Below are positions 43,818 through 54,033 of a stretch of DNA of 64,000 nt, in pieces (the first letter of the stretch is position 1; each line of letters starts with the position of its first letter). The translations under genes and the position numbers were made by a program. The notes below the pieces were generated by a model that made no database searches, had not been told where the DNA came from, and saw only the letters and a program-made list of their open reading frames with translations. This DNA comes from Archangium sp. (GTDB taxonomy: Bacteria; Myxococcota; Myxococcia; Myxococcales; Myxococcaceae): assembly GCA_030681645.1 (NCBI GenBank), contig JAUXRX010000002.1:310001-374000 (forward strand). Reading direction: 5' to 3'.

Positions 43818-44561
43818 GTGACGCTCGACCTCATCGCCCTCAGCCTGCTGGCCTTCTTCGCCATCTGGGGCGCGTTCAGCGGCTTCAGCCGCCAGGTCGC
43901 GCACGCCATCGCCGGCATCGGCGCGGTGATCGCCGCCGCGCCCGCGGGCCGCTTCTTCGCCGAGCCCATGGCGAAGGGTCTGCAGTCGTCGCTCACGGTG
44001 GGCGTGGTGGTGGCCACCATCGTCTCGTTCCTCGCCGTCTACCTGCTGGTGCGCCTGCTGATGACGCTGTTCCTGCGCCGGCTGCTGGCGGGGAAAGACC
44101 CGAAGAACCGCACCGCCGATCGCACCATGGGCTTTGGCCTGGGCTTCGCGAAGACCGCGGTCGCGCTGTGGATCGGGCTGTCGGCGGCGACCTTCGTCGA
44201 GAACAACCTGGTGCTCGCCGGGCGCAAGTACACCTTCACCCCGAAGGACTCGAAGCTGGTCGCGCTGGCGCGGCAGTACAACTTCATCGAGACGGTGCAG
44301 TTCTCGGGCGCGAAGGACCTGGTGCTCGCGGCGAAGCTGGCCCGTGATCCGAACGCCGCGCAGAAGCTCAAGGACGACCCCGACTACGCCGCCCTGATGA
44401 AGGACTCCCGCTTCCGCCAGGTGCTCCAGACTGATGGCTGGAAGAAGGCCCTGGAGTCGGGTGATGTGCGCGGGCTGATGCAGAACAACCAGCTGGTGGA
44501 GCTGATCCAGGACCCGAAGATGAACCGGCACCTGGAGCGCCTCGCCGCCCAGGCGGACTGA
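43818..44561 (+). CDS. CvpA-family membrane protein, 247 aa
   Basis: Four hydrophobic segments lie in the first 135 residues (LIALSLLAFFAIWGAFSGFS, HAIAGIGAVIAAAPAGRFFA, VGVVVATIVSFLAVYLLVRL, FGLGFAKTAVALWIGLSAAT), which is the CvpA topology; CvpA is associated with colicin V production and cell division or stress tolerance. A soluble C-terminal region (about 140-247) is rich in DPNAAQKLKDDPDYAALMKD-type motifs also present in some bacterial DUF4124-like or secreted regions, here with unknown role. The start is GTG at 43818, 4 bases after the J-protein stop, so the kinase-independent cluster Hsp70-J-CvpA is probably one operon. Confidence 0.87.
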   Translation: MTLDLIALSLLAFFAIWGAFSGFSRQVAHAIAGIGAVIAAAPAGRFFAEPMAKGLQSSLTVGVVVATIVSFLAVYLLVRLLMTLFLRRLLAGKDPKNRTADRTMGFGLGFAKTAVALWIGLSAATFVENNLVLAGRKYTFTPKDSKLVALARQYNFIETVQFSGAKDLVLAAKLARDPNAAQKLKDDPDYAALMKDSRFRQVLQTDGWKKALESGDVRGLMQNNQLVELIQDPKMNRHLERLAAQAD

Positions 44562-44634
44562 TCAGGACTGATCAGCCGGACCCCGCTGGTCGGATGCTGG
44601 ATCTTGCCGCCTTTTCTCTATAGTGCGCGCACCC

Positions 44635-46635
<2,001 letters not shown>

Positions 46636-46640
46636 CCTGT

Positions 46641-46673
46641 CTCCTGCTCCCTGCGCAGCGGGGAGCGGGGCTC
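46641..46673. repeat. Dispersed palindromic repeat, family A, copy 9
   Basis: GTCTCCTGCTCCCTGCGCAG then CGGGGAGCGGGGC lies between the convergent ends of speA and the OsmC gene. Confidence 0.8.
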
Positions 46674-47076
46674 ACTGATAGCGGAAGGTCATCGGCGCCT
46701 GCAGGTCAGGGTGCAGGCTCCTCGCCACGGGGCAGCCGCGCGCGATCTCCTCGAGGCGGGCGCGCTGCTCGGGCTTCGTGCCGGGAGGCATGGTGATCTC
46801 CAGCGCCAGGGAACCCACGCGCCGGGGCGGGCCGACCATCTCCTTCACCACGCGCGCGCTCGCCGAGCCGAAGGTGAGCCCTTCCTTCGCCGCGACCAGG
46901 GCCAGGGTGCTCAACGCGCACGACGCCAGCGAAGCGCCCAGGAGATCGGTCGGCGAGAAGCTCGAGCCGTCGCCGCCGTTGTCGGTCGGCGGAACGGTGC
47001 GGATCACCGCGCCTGAGGGCTCGTGCGTGAGCTGGCATTCCAACCCGCTGATGCGAACGGTCATCGGTACGCCCAT
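46672..47076 (-). CDS. OsmC-family protein, 134 aa
   Basis: OsmC/Ohr-type proteins are thiol-dependent peroxidases that detoxify organic hydroperoxides. Features are SFSPTDLLGASLASCALSTL with the first reactive Cys (about residue 53), and the second Cys in ARGCPVARSL (about 115). EGLTFGSASARVVKEMVG and LALEITMPPGTK match the beta-strand core. GGAG lies eight bases before the ATG at 47076. Both catalytic cysteines are present. It stands alone at the end of a convergent pair with speA, with a repeat between the genes. Confidence 0.93.
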   Translation of the reverse strand: MGVPMTVRISGLECQLTHEPSGAVIRTVPPTDNGGDGSSFSPTDLLGASLASCALSTLALVAAKEGLTFGSASARVVKEMVGPPRRVGSLALEITMPPGTKPEQRARLEEIARGCPVARSLHPDLQAPMTFRYQ

Positions 47077-47106
47077 GTCGACTGCTCCGTGTGGGAGGTG
47101 TGCCCC

Positions 47107-47130
47107 TGGACAGCGCTCGGGGTGAACGGT
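47107..47130. repeat. Degenerate copy of the family B repeat
   Basis: CTGGACAGCGCTCGGGGTGA then ACGG shares CGCTCGGGGTGAACG with the copy at 4879. The first part is diverged. Confidence 0.45.
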
Positions 47131-47156
47131 GCTTTACCGCCTCCCGGCCTCGCGAC

Positions 47157-48890
47157 TCAACCCAGGGTGAAGTGGCAGCGCTCGCGCTCGGCCGCGATGG
47201 CCGCGCCGTCGTCGGGAATGTCCTTCTCGTCGCGCCAGCGCACCATCTCGTCGGGCTCCCAGCGATAGGGCTCGCCGTTGAGCTTCACCGTGCCCTCGGC
47301 CAGCGCGTGCGTCGACTCGATCAGCGGCACTTCCTTCAGGTCGCGCACCAGCGCCTCGAAGCGGCCCTGCCTGGCGGGGTCGACGAAGCGCGCGTCGTGC
47401 CGCGCGGCCCAGGCCATGTGGAACCACGAGGGGCGGAACGCGACGCCGTCGAGCAGGAGGCGCTTCGCCATCAAGGTGAGCAGCTGCGACATCTCGCGGG
47501 CCAGCCCCAGGCCGGGTACTTCCTGCCCCGGCAGCTGGGGGCGCAGGCTCGAGAAGTGCGCGCGCGGGTTTCGCAGCGACAGCCAGTTCACGAAGAGGAA
47601 CGTGCCCTCGCCGAGCCGGCGGCGATCGACCTCGAGCTCGATCAGCGTGTGTTCCTTCCTGGTGATCGCGTCGACGCCCACGCAGCGGGCCCGCTCGTAG
47701 GGCGAGACCCGATCGAACACGCACCTCAGGTTCTGAAAGCCGAGCCGCCGCAGAATCGGGAGCACCCGGTACCGCTCGAGCGCGTACTCGAGCCCCTCGG
47801 CCGTGTAGAAGCCCAGCAGCTTCTGCGGCCCGCGCCGCTGCATGCCCAGGGCATCGGCGAGGTCGGCCTCCGACATGAACGCCTCGCTGCCCAGCGACTC
47901 GGTCTTGAGCGTGCGCGAGATGGACAGCATCCGCCCCGCGAGCGGATCGTAGTCGGTGGGGATCGGGTCGTCAGTGTCGAAGGCCAGGGTGAGCCCCACG
48001 CCCGCCAGCACCTTCCACGCGTGCGAGGAATAGCCGCCGGCGGGCAGCCAGACCTGGGGCAGGCTCCCCAGGCGCCTCGAGACCAACAGGTCGCGCCGGC
48101 GCGTGCCCGAGAGCGAGAGCTTGAACACGCCCAGGCGATCCCCGGTGAGCACGTCGGCGCCGGCCAGCACGAAGGCGAGCTCGACGTCGGGCATGCGACC
48201 CAGCAGCGCCTCCACTGCGGCGACGTACTCCGCGTCTTCGGTGCCCTCGGGCAGCAGGGTCTCGTCGACGCCCGGCAGGGGGCCCCAGTCGGCGCCCGAG
48301 ATCGAGCCCAGCCACACCGACGCGTCCTTCCCCAGGCATTCCGCCGTTCCGTCGGGCGGGTGAAAGTCGAAGTCGAGCACCGCGATGCGGCCGTCGAAGC
48401 CGTCGTTGCGCACCGCCGCCACCGCCACCGCCACGTCGTTGAGCGCGCAGAAGCCGGCGCCTCGCCCGGGGGCCGCGTGGTGAAAGCCGCCGAACAGGTT
48501 CATCACCGAGTGCTTGCGGTTGAGGGCGTGGCGCGCCGCTTCCACCGTGCCTCCCACGCCGAGGCGCAGGGTGCGGAGCAGCTCGTCGACGTAGATGTCG
48601 GTGGGGTCGACCGCGAAGACGCTGGCGAGCGTCTGGGGATCGTGGAGCGCCTCGAGGTACTCGGCGGTGTGCACCCGCGCGAGCTCTTCGTAGCTGGCCG
48701 GCTCTGGGTTGATCACCTGCTCCGGCGAGAGCGCGTGCTCGTGCAGCAGGTAGTGGAGCGCATCGTCGGCCCTCCGGGTCTCCATCGCGCCTGCGTCAGC
48801 GCCCGAGATCGGCAGCCGGTAGGCCTCGTCGTGAAACACGCGCAGGGGCCGCCTGCGACCCTTCGCGATCAGCGCCAGGAATGGATTCAT
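47157..48890 (-). CDS. Histone deacetylase-family hydrolase with long C-terminal extension, 577 aa
   Basis: The N-terminal about 330 residues are an arginase/deacetylase fold. The active-site pair is in FGGFHHAAPGRGAGFC (about residue 138), the metal ligands in VLDFDFHPPDGTAECL (about 173) and AGADVLTGDRLGVF (about 243), and the loop VWLPAGGYSSHAW (about 275). Bacterial members deacetylate acetyl-lysine proteins, acetylpolyamines or acetoin-related substrates. About 240 residues follow (about 330-577) with no recognised domain: RRLGFQNLRCVFDRVSPYER, HTLIELEVDRRRLGEGTFLF and WFHMAWAARHDARF. That part may be a GNAT-like fold, but this is unproven. The 59-aa charged protein ends 9 bases upstream, so both are in one unit. 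Confidence 0.9.
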   Translation of the reverse strand: MNPFLALIAKGRRRPLRVFHDEAYRLPISGADAGAMETRRADDALHYLLHEHALSPEQVINPEPASYEELARVHTAEYLEALHDPQTLASVFAVDPTDIYVDELLRTLRLGVGGTVEAARHALNRKHSVMNLFGGFHHAAPGRGAGFCALNDVAVAVAAVRNDGFDGRIAVLDFDFHPPDGTAECLGKDASVWLGSISGADWGPLPGVDETLLPEGTEDAEYVAAVEALLGRMPDVELAFVLAGADVLTGDRLGVFKLSLSGTRRRDLLVSRRLGSLPQVWLPAGGYSSHAWKVLAGVGLTLAFDTDDPIPTDYDPLAGRMLSISRTLKTESLGSEAFMSEADLADALGMQRRGPQKLLGFYTAEGLEYALERYRVLPILRRLGFQNLRCVFDRVSPYERARCVGVDAITRKEHTLIELEVDRRRLGEGTFLFVNWLSLRNPRAHFSSLRPQLPGQEVPGLGLAREMSQLLTLMAKRLLLDGVAFRPSWFHMAWAARHDARFVDPARQGRFEALVRDLKEVPLIESTHALAEGTVKLNGEPYRWEPDEMVRWRDEKDIPDDGAAIAAERERCHFTLG

Positions 48891-48899
48891 CGGAACGGC

Positions 48900-49079
48900 T
48901 CAGAGATCGATCTGAACGACCGCTTTGCCGGGGATCTGCTCACGCTCGGACCGGCGATCTTCTTCTTCTTCTTCATCGCGCTGGACGACCGGGATCTCGA
49001 GGGTGGGGCGTTGACGCTCGCGCTGCGCGCGTTCCCGCTCCCGACGCTTCAGCTCATCGATGATGTAGGAGTCGAGCAT
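48900..49079 (-). CDS. Small highly charged protein, 59 aa
   Basis: MLDSYIIDELKRRERERAQR begins a predicted long amphipathic helix, followed by RQRPTLEIPVV, a Glu-rich run (DEEEEEDRRSEREQ) and a hydrophobic tail VVQIDL. There are no membrane segments. It is likely to form a helix and an acidic disordered tail, perhaps a partner or regulator. AAGGG lies seven bases before the ATG at 49079. It is 9 bases upstream of the deacetylase-family gene. I do not recognise a named family, though similar short charged proteins are frequent in related genomes (from memory, untested). Confidence 0.75.
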   Translation of the reverse strand: MLDSYIIDELKRRERERAQRERQRPTLEIPVVQRDEEEEEDRRSEREQIPGKAVVQIDL

Positions 49080-49179
49080 TGGTGCCCTTGGAGTGGAAGA
49101 ACGCAGCCCAATTGTAACCACCCCGGAGGCGGCTTCAACCCACTGAAGGGCAGGTGCGACATGAGCCAACCAGCTGGAA

Positions 49180-49608
49180 TTACTTCTGCGACTCGATCCG
49201 CTTCTTGAAATTCTCGAGCAGCTTGGGGAGCTGGGTGTCGACGAGGGCGTTGACGATGGTCTTGGGCACCAGCATCCCGACCTCGACCGCGATGTTGTAG
49301 GTGGCCCTGGTGGTGCCGTTGCCGCCGTCTTCCAGCACCCAGCCGCCCTTGTTGTCCTTCATGAACTCGCCGTCGATGAAGGACCACGAGAGCTTCTTCG
49401 GGCCCTCTTCCTTCATGTGCACGGTGTACTTGATGACCTTCACCACCTCGGCCTCGTACTGCACGTCGACCTCGGCCCCGCGGCGGTTGAGCGTGCGGAT
49501 CTTCTTCACCTCGGGGAGGAACTCCGGGTACCGCTCGTAGTCGGAGATCACCGACCAGCACTTCTCGACGGTCGCGTTGATGGTGATGGTCCGCTGGGCG
49601 CCTGCCAT
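49180..49608 (-). CDS. SRPBCC-family protein (polyketide cyclase/CoQ10-binding type), 142 aa
   Basis: ITINATVEKCWSVISDYERY then PEFLPEVKKIRTLNRRGAEV is the typical start of the START/SRPBCC fold. KYTVHMKEEGPKKLSWSFID, WVLEDGGNGTTRATYNIAVE and the C-terminal helix PKLLENFKKRIES complete it. This family includes COQ10-like proteins binding hydrophobic ligands such as quinones. It has no signal peptide, in contrast with the secreted START protein at 16049. Strand and spacing (36 bases to glpX stop) fit an operon with glpX and the thioesterase. The ligand is unknown. Confidence 0.9.
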   Translation of the reverse strand: MAGAQRTITINATVEKCWSVISDYERYPEFLPEVKKIRTLNRRGAEVDVQYEAEVVKVIKYTVHMKEEGPKKLSWSFIDGEFMKDNKGGWVLEDGGNGTTRATYNIAVEVGMLVPKTIVNALVDTQLPKLLENFKKRIESQK

Positions 49609-49645
49609 GGGTGGTGCTCCTTCGAAGGGTGAGGTGTGACCAACG

Positions 49646-50626
49646 TTACATCGGCTTCTTGTCGAAGCGGTGCGTGGCGGTGATGTGCCGCACCGTACCC
49701 GTCTTCGAGCGCATCACGATCGAGTGCGTCTCGCAGCCGTTGTGGAAGAAGCGCACGCCCTTGAGGAAGTCGCCGGTGGTGACGCCGGTGGCGGCGAACA
49801 TCACGTCGCCCGAAGCCAGCTCTTCGGCGGTGTAGATCTTGTGCAGGTCCTTGACGCCCATGCGGGTGGCGCGGGCCTCTTCTTCCTTGCTGCGAAAGCG
49901 CAGGCGCCCCTGGAAGGCGCCGTCGACGCAGCGCACGGCCGCCGCCGAGATGACGCCCTCGGGCGCGCCGCCGGTGCCCATGAGCACGTCGACGCCGCTG
50001 GTCTCGAAGCAGGTGGCGACCGCCGCGGCCACGTCGCCGTCGTCGATCAGCCGCACGCGCGCGCCCGCGGTGCGCACTTCCTTGATCAGGTCGAGGTGGC
50101 GATCGCGATCGAGGATCACCACCGTCAGCTCGGCCACCAGGCGGCCCATCGCCTTGGCGATCGCGTTGAGGTTGTCGGTGGCCGACTTGCTCAGGTCGAT
50201 CGCGTGGCGGGCGGCCGGGCCCACGGCGATCTTTTCCATGTACGTGTCGGGGGCGTTGAGCAGCCCGCCGCGGTTCGAGAGCGCCACCACCGAGATCGCC
50301 CCGGGCTTGCCGTAGGCGCAGAGGTTGGTGCCCTCGAGCGGATCGAGCGCGATGTCGACCGGCGCGGCGCTCTGGGTGCCCTTGCCCACCTTCTCGCCGA
50401 TGTAGAGCATGGGCGCTTCGTCGCGCTCGCCCTCGCCGATCACCACGGTGCCGTCGATGTTCAGCATGTCGAAGGCCTTGCGCATGGCGTCGACGGCCGC
50501 CTGGTCTGACTCGTTCTTCTGGCCGCGGCCCATCAGGCGCGCCGACGCGATGGCCGCCATCTCGGTGACCCGGACGACTTCCATCGCCAGGTTGCGATCC
50601 ATGCTCTTGGGGCGATCGTCGTTCAT
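49646..50626 (-). CDS. glpX: Class II fructose-1,6-bisphosphatase, 326 aa
   Basis: GlpX hydrolyses fructose 1,6-bisphosphate in gluconeogenesis. NLAMEVVRVTEMAAIASARL, GTVVIGEGERDEAPMLYIGE, GPVDIALDPLEGTN-type VDIALDPLEGTNLCAYGKPG, the substrate-binding DDGDVAAAVAT, MGTGGAPEGVISAAAVRCVD, and the C-terminal MFAATGVTTGDFLKGVRFFH are characteristic. The metal-binding Glu/Asp residues in these motifs are intact. The start is the ATG at 50626, overlapping the stop of the thioesterase gene as ATGA. Length is close to the E. coli enzyme (336 aa). Confidence 0.97.
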   Translation of the reverse strand: MNDDRPKSMDRNLAMEVVRVTEMAAIASARLMGRGQKNESDQAAVDAMRKAFDMLNIDGTVVIGEGERDEAPMLYIGEKVGKGTQSAAPVDIALDPLEGTNLCAYGKPGAISVVALSNRGGLLNAPDTYMEKIAVGPAARHAIDLSKSATDNLNAIAKAMGRLVAELTVVILDRDRHLDLIKEVRTAGARVRLIDDGDVAAAVATCFETSGVDVLMGTGGAPEGVISAAAVRCVDGAFQGRLRFRSKEEEARATRMGVKDLHKIYTAEELASGDVMFAATGVTTGDFLKGVRFFHNGCETHSIVMRSKTGTVRHITATHRFDKKPM

Positions 50627-51024
50627 GAGCGCAGGAGTTTCACCACGGACTCCGGAAGTCCAGTCGGTTTTCCCGAGCGGCCGATGCACGCGTGCACGGT
50701 GTGACCGGTGGCGAGCACCGTGCCATCGGCCTCGCGCCGCACCTCGTACTCGAAGCGCACCGACGCGCGGCGCAGCTCGGCGACGTGCACGTCGATCACC
50801 AGCACCTCGTCGTACTTCGCGGGCCGCTTGTAGTCGCAGTGCGCGGTGACCACCGGCAGCCCGAAGCCGCCCTGCTCGATCTCGGTGTAGTTGCCGCCAC
50901 GGGCGCGGAGGTACTCGGACCGGCTCGCCTCGAAGTAGCGGAAGTAGTTCGCGTAGTAGACGACGCCCATCTGATCGGTGTCGCCGTAGATGACGCGCAC
51001 CTTCGCCAGCACGTGTTGACTCAT
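50623..51024 (-). CDS. Acyl-CoA thioesterase, 4HBT/YbgC type, 133 aa
   Basis: This is a hot-dog-fold thioesterase. The family signature VRVIYGDTDQMGVVYYANYF (catalytic Asp in DTDQMG, followed by ANYFRYFE) is clear, with HCDYKRPAKYDEVLVIDVHV and RREADGTVLATGHTVHACIG as the core strands. It hydrolyses the thioester of acyl-CoAs, usually short-chain or aromatic ones in the YbgC group. It overlaps the glpX start by four bases. It is divergent from the phosphatase gene, only 21 bases apart. The cognate substrate cannot be determined. Confidence 0.94.
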   Translation of the reverse strand: MSQHVLAKVRVIYGDTDQMGVVYYANYFRYFEASRSEYLRARGGNYTEIEQGGFGLPVVTAHCDYKRPAKYDEVLVIDVHVAELRRASVRFEYEVRREADGTVLATGHTVHACIGRSGKPTGLPESVVKLLRS

Positions 51025-51045
51025 GAGGCTGCGGTTTCTAGCAGC

Positions 51046-52698
51046 ATGAAGATGCCTGCCATGCGAACGTCCGCCGCCATGACGCGTTGGCTGGTGGCGA
51101 TCCTCCTCGTGGTGTCAGGCGTCTCGTTGGCAAAGCCGCCCCGCCTCACCGTCTTCATCAGCGTCGATTCGCTCGGCAGTGACGTGCTGCAGCGCAACCG
51201 CTTCCGCTTCAAGAGCGGGTTCGCGCGGCTGCTCAACGAAGGCGCCACCTACCCGGTCGCCCGCTACGAGCTGGTGGAGAACGTCACCGGCATCGGTCAC
51301 GCCAGCATGGTCACCGGCGCCTGGGCGCATCGCCACGGGGTGGTGGGCAACAAGGTCTTCAACCGCGCCACCGGCAAGCTCGAGCCCTGCTTCGCCGACG
51401 CGTCACACCCGATCCTCGAGGCGCCCGCGGGCAACGAAGACGTCTCGCCGCTCAACCTGATGGCCGAGACGCTGAGCGATCGGCTTCGCCAGGCCACGCA
51501 GATGCGGGGCAAGGCGGTGGCGATCTCCGGCAAGGGCCGCGCTTCGGTGGCGATGGCCGGGCGGCTGGGCGACGCGTGGTGGTTTCACGAGCTGGTCGGG
51601 AAGTTCGTCACCGGCACCTGGTACCGCAAGGAGTTCCCCTCCTGGGTGAAGACCTTCAACGACAAGCGCCTGCCCGACGGCTACCACGGCAAGCGCTGGG
51701 AGCTGCTGGGCACCGCGAAGGACTACTTCGGTGACGACGAGCGGCCCTTCGAGTCTGACTGGTACGGCATGACGAAGGTCTTCCCCCACCCGCTCGCCGG
51801 TGGGCTGCCGTCACCGGGGCCCGCGTCGTGGAGCGCGCTGGCGGCGTCTCCGATGATGAACGAGGTGATGGTGGAGTTCGCGAAGGCCGCCATCGAAGGA
51901 GAGCAGCTGGGCAAGGACGACGTGCCCGATCTGCTCAGCGTCAGCTTCTCGTCGCTCGATCGCACCTACCACCTGTACGGACCCAACTCCTGGGAGATGC
52001 AGGATCACCTGGCGCGGCTCGACAAGCAGCTGGGCGAGCTCCTGTCCGCGGCCGAGCGCGCCGCCGGCGGCAAGGCGAACCTGCTGGTGGTGCTCTCGGC
52101 CGATCACGGCGGCGCCAACATTCCCGAGGAATGGGCGTCGATGGGCCTCGACGGCGTGCGCGTCGTGCCGTCGAACATTCAGAAGGCGCTCAACGAAGAG
52201 CTGGAAAGGAAGTTCGGCGTGCCCTCGCTGGTGGCGGCGATCGAGGAGGTCGACGTCTACCTGGACCACAAGGCGATCGAGGCGAAGAAGCTCGACCCCG
52301 CGGTGGTGCGCCGCGCGGCAGCGACGTTCCTGCGCACGCTGCCCGATCTGCAGACGGCGATCGCCCGTGACGACGTCAACCTGCTCGATCCGAACGGGCT
52401 GGGCCGGGCGCTCTCGAACAGCTTCCACCCCGAGCGCAGCGGCGACGTGCTCCAGGTGATGAAGCCGTTCCACGTGCTCGAGTCCGAGAAGGCGGGCACC
52501 TCGCACGGCACGCCCTGGAGCTACGACAGCGACGTGCCCATCTTCCTCTTCGGCAAGGGCGTCAAGCCCGGCATCTACGGGTCGACCGTGCACCCCATCG
52601 ACATCGCCCCGACGATGAGCGCGCTGCTCGAGATGGGCGCCCCGGCGAGCAACGAGGGCGTGGTGCTGTTCGAAGCGCTCACGCTGCCCCGCCAGTGA
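51046..52698 (+). CDS. Secreted alkaline-phosphatase-superfamily protein (PafA/PDE type), 550 aa
   Basis: A signal peptide (AMTRWLVAILLVVSGVSLA) leads the alkaline phosphatase fold. Metal ligand Asp41 is in FISVDSLGSD; nucleophile Thr81 is in NVTGIGHASMVTG; SFSSLDRTYHLYGP and LVVLSADHGGANIPEEW hold further ligands; SHGTPWSYDSDVPIFLFGKG closes the site. This arrangement is that of PafA-like phosphate-irrepressible phosphatases and nucleotide pyrophosphatases, acting in the periplasm. I chose the ATG at 51046; a few codons of variation are possible. The gene starts 21 bases from the divergent thioesterase and is coupled to the next gene (GTGA). Confidence 0.92.
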   Translation: MKMPAMRTSAAMTRWLVAILLVVSGVSLAKPPRLTVFISVDSLGSDVLQRNRFRFKSGFARLLNEGATYPVARYELVENVTGIGHASMVTGAWAHRHGVVGNKVFNRATGKLEPCFADASHPILEAPAGNEDVSPLNLMAETLSDRLRQATQMRGKAVAISGKGRASVAMAGRLGDAWWFHELVGKFVTGTWYRKEFPSWVKTFNDKRLPDGYHGKRWELLGTAKDYFGDDERPFESDWYGMTKVFPHPLAGGLPSPGPASWSALAASPMMNEVMVEFAKAAIEGEQLGKDDVPDLLSVSFSSLDRTYHLYGPNSWEMQDHLARLDKQLGELLSAAERAAGGKANLLVVLSADHGGANIPEEWASMGLDGVRVVPSNIQKALNEELERKFGVPSLVAAIEEVDVYLDHKAIEAKKLDPAVVRRAAATFLRTLPDLQTAIARDDVNLLDPNGLGRALSNSFHPERSGDVLQVMKPFHVLESEKAGTSHGTPWSYDSDVPIFLFGKGVKPGIYGSTVHPIDIAPTMSALLEMGAPASNEGVVLFEALTLPRQ

Positions 52699-53465
52699 AG
52701 CCGGTAGCGGCGGAACGCCGCGCGAGACGGGCTGGAGCGCAGCGGAAGACCGGCCGAGGCGAAACGCCCGGCCAGCCAGTGAAGCCGCTCGCGGCGCCGC
52801 TCGTCACCATCGTCGATCGCGCCCTGCCCGCGGCCGAGCACCGGGCGCTGAAGAGCGCGATCGTCGGGCTGGGCCGCGAGCGCATCGTCGCCGGCTACCA
52901 GACGACCTTCTGGTACGAGCTGGGCACGCCGCCGTCCAACCGGGTGGAGCAGGCGGTGGTGAAGCTGGCCGCGCTGCTTCCCCCCAGGAAGCGCCGCAGC
53001 GTCACCGGCGTGGAATGGTGGCTCTCGCGCATGCGCACCTCGAACGTGAAGGTCGACTTCCACCGCGATCGCGACAACGCGCGCTTCGACGAGACCGGTG
53101 AAGAGACCCACCCGCGCGTCTCGTCGGTGCTCTACCTGAACGAGTGCCGCGGCGGCCTGCTGGCGGTGACGCGCGAGGCACCGAACCCCGAAAACCAGGC
53201 CTTCGCCCCCGACGTGCACGACTTCGACTTCGTCGCGCCGCGCGCCAACCGCTTCACCTTCTTCGAGGGCACCCTCACCCACGGCGTGCTCGACGCGAAC
53301 GACGAGATCCCGGGCAGGAGGCTGCCCACCGAGCCCGGGCTGCGGCTCGCGATCGCCGTGAACTTCTGGGACGAGCGCCCCTGGAAGGTCCCCCAGTTCA
53401 GGGAGTCGCTCCACTATCGCGGGCTGGCCCTGAAGGCGGCGCGCGGGCTATTTTCAAGACCATGA
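52695..53465 (+). CDS. 2-oxoglutarate/Fe(II)-dependent oxygenase-like protein, 256 aa
   Basis: The double-stranded beta-helix of this superfamily is suggested by the metal triad: HxD in FHRDRDNARF (about residues 116-122) and the distal His in TLTHGVLD (about 195), with RLAIAVNFWDERPW as the final strand and Arg. LYLNECRGGLLAVTRE is a further core strand. The protein has no signal peptide. The start at GTG 52695 overlaps the phosphatase stop (GTGA). A second GTG at 52779 could be the true start and would remove a basic 28-residue tail; it also lacks a good ribosome site. The hydroxylation target is unknown. The downstream gene is coupled as ATGA. Confidence 0.78.
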   Translation: MKPVAAERRARRAGAQRKTGRGETPGQPVKPLAAPLVTIVDRALPAAEHRALKSAIVGLGRERIVAGYQTTFWYELGTPPSNRVEQAVVKLAALLPPRKRRSVTGVEWWLSRMRTSNVKVDFHRDRDNARFDETGEETHPRVSSVLYLNECRGGLLAVTREAPNPENQAFAPDVHDFDFVAPRANRFTFFEGTLTHGVLDANDEIPGRRLPTEPGLRLAIAVNFWDERPWKVPQFRESLHYRGLALKAARGLFSRP

Positions 53466-53893
53466 AGCGCGGGGTCTTCAGCCTGGTGGTTCTCCTGAGC
53501 GCCGCAGCGCTGGCTGACGATCTACCCAAGGTCGACCCGGCCCTGGCCGAGCTCGCCGTGCCGCTCGACGGTGATCCGTTCTCCATCGACGAGCACGGCC
53601 GGCTCAGCATCGCCGTCAACCACGGCTTCGCCCGCCCCGAGGCGGCGGCGCGGCTCGGCTACCTGCTCTCGTACTGGAAGAAGCGCTTCAACATCGCCAG
53701 CGAGTGGCGCGGCGATCGCGTGTTCCTTTCGGGCAGCGTCTACGGCATCAAGATCCAGGCGATGTTCGCGATCAACGACTCGTCGGTCGTCGGCTTCGCG
53801 CACGATCCCGGCTGGCCGTGGCGCGGGCAGGTGCAGCACTATGTGAATCGGAAACTCAAGAAGTACCTCAACGTGAACTACGACGACCCCTGA
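53462..53893 (+). CDS. Secreted hypothetical protein, 143 aa
   Basis: A signal peptide (MKRGVFSLVVLLSAAALA) precedes a mixed alpha-beta domain: PFSIDEHGRLSIAVNHGFAR, RLGYLLSYWKKRFNIASEWR and SGSVYGIKIQAMFAINDSSV, ending in a Lys-rich segment VNRKLKKYLNVNYD. The arrangement (helix with AR.E...LA, a W-R-GDR.F strand and a GIK/IxxxxxI strand) weakly resembles polyhydroxyalkanoic acid system proteins (PHA granule region). The start overlaps the preceding gene stop as ATGA. It is the last gene of the 51046-53893 unit. No catalytic motif is visible. Confidence 0.78.
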   Translation: MKRGVFSLVVLLSAAALADDLPKVDPALAELAVPLDGDPFSIDEHGRLSIAVNHGFARPEAAARLGYLLSYWKKRFNIASEWRGDRVFLSGSVYGIKIQAMFAINDSSVVGFAHDPGWPWRGQVQHYVNRKLKKYLNVNYDDP

Positions 53894-53931
53894 GCAAGCG
53901 CACACCCAACCACCTCCTGCGCGGCCATCGC

Positions 53932-53943
53932 ACCTGATCAGGT
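53932..53943. promoter_or_regulatory. 12-bp palindrome upstream of the SNF2 gene
   Basis: ACCTGATCAGGT is a perfect palindrome, 91 bases before the SNF2 start. It could be an operator or a chance site; nothing else supports it. Confidence 0.3.
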
Positions 53944-54033
53944 CGTCGAGCGCCGATCGCGCGCGAGGCGGTAAATCGGCCCCAGAAAACTCTCACTTTA
54001 CAGGTGGTTCCGGCTGATCAGAATGGCGCCCCG

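Noticed and set aside
44604-44624. Sigma-70-type promoter before speA (TTGCCG ... TATAGT)
   Set aside because: The spacing is only 9 bases, far from 17, so the boxes cannot work together.
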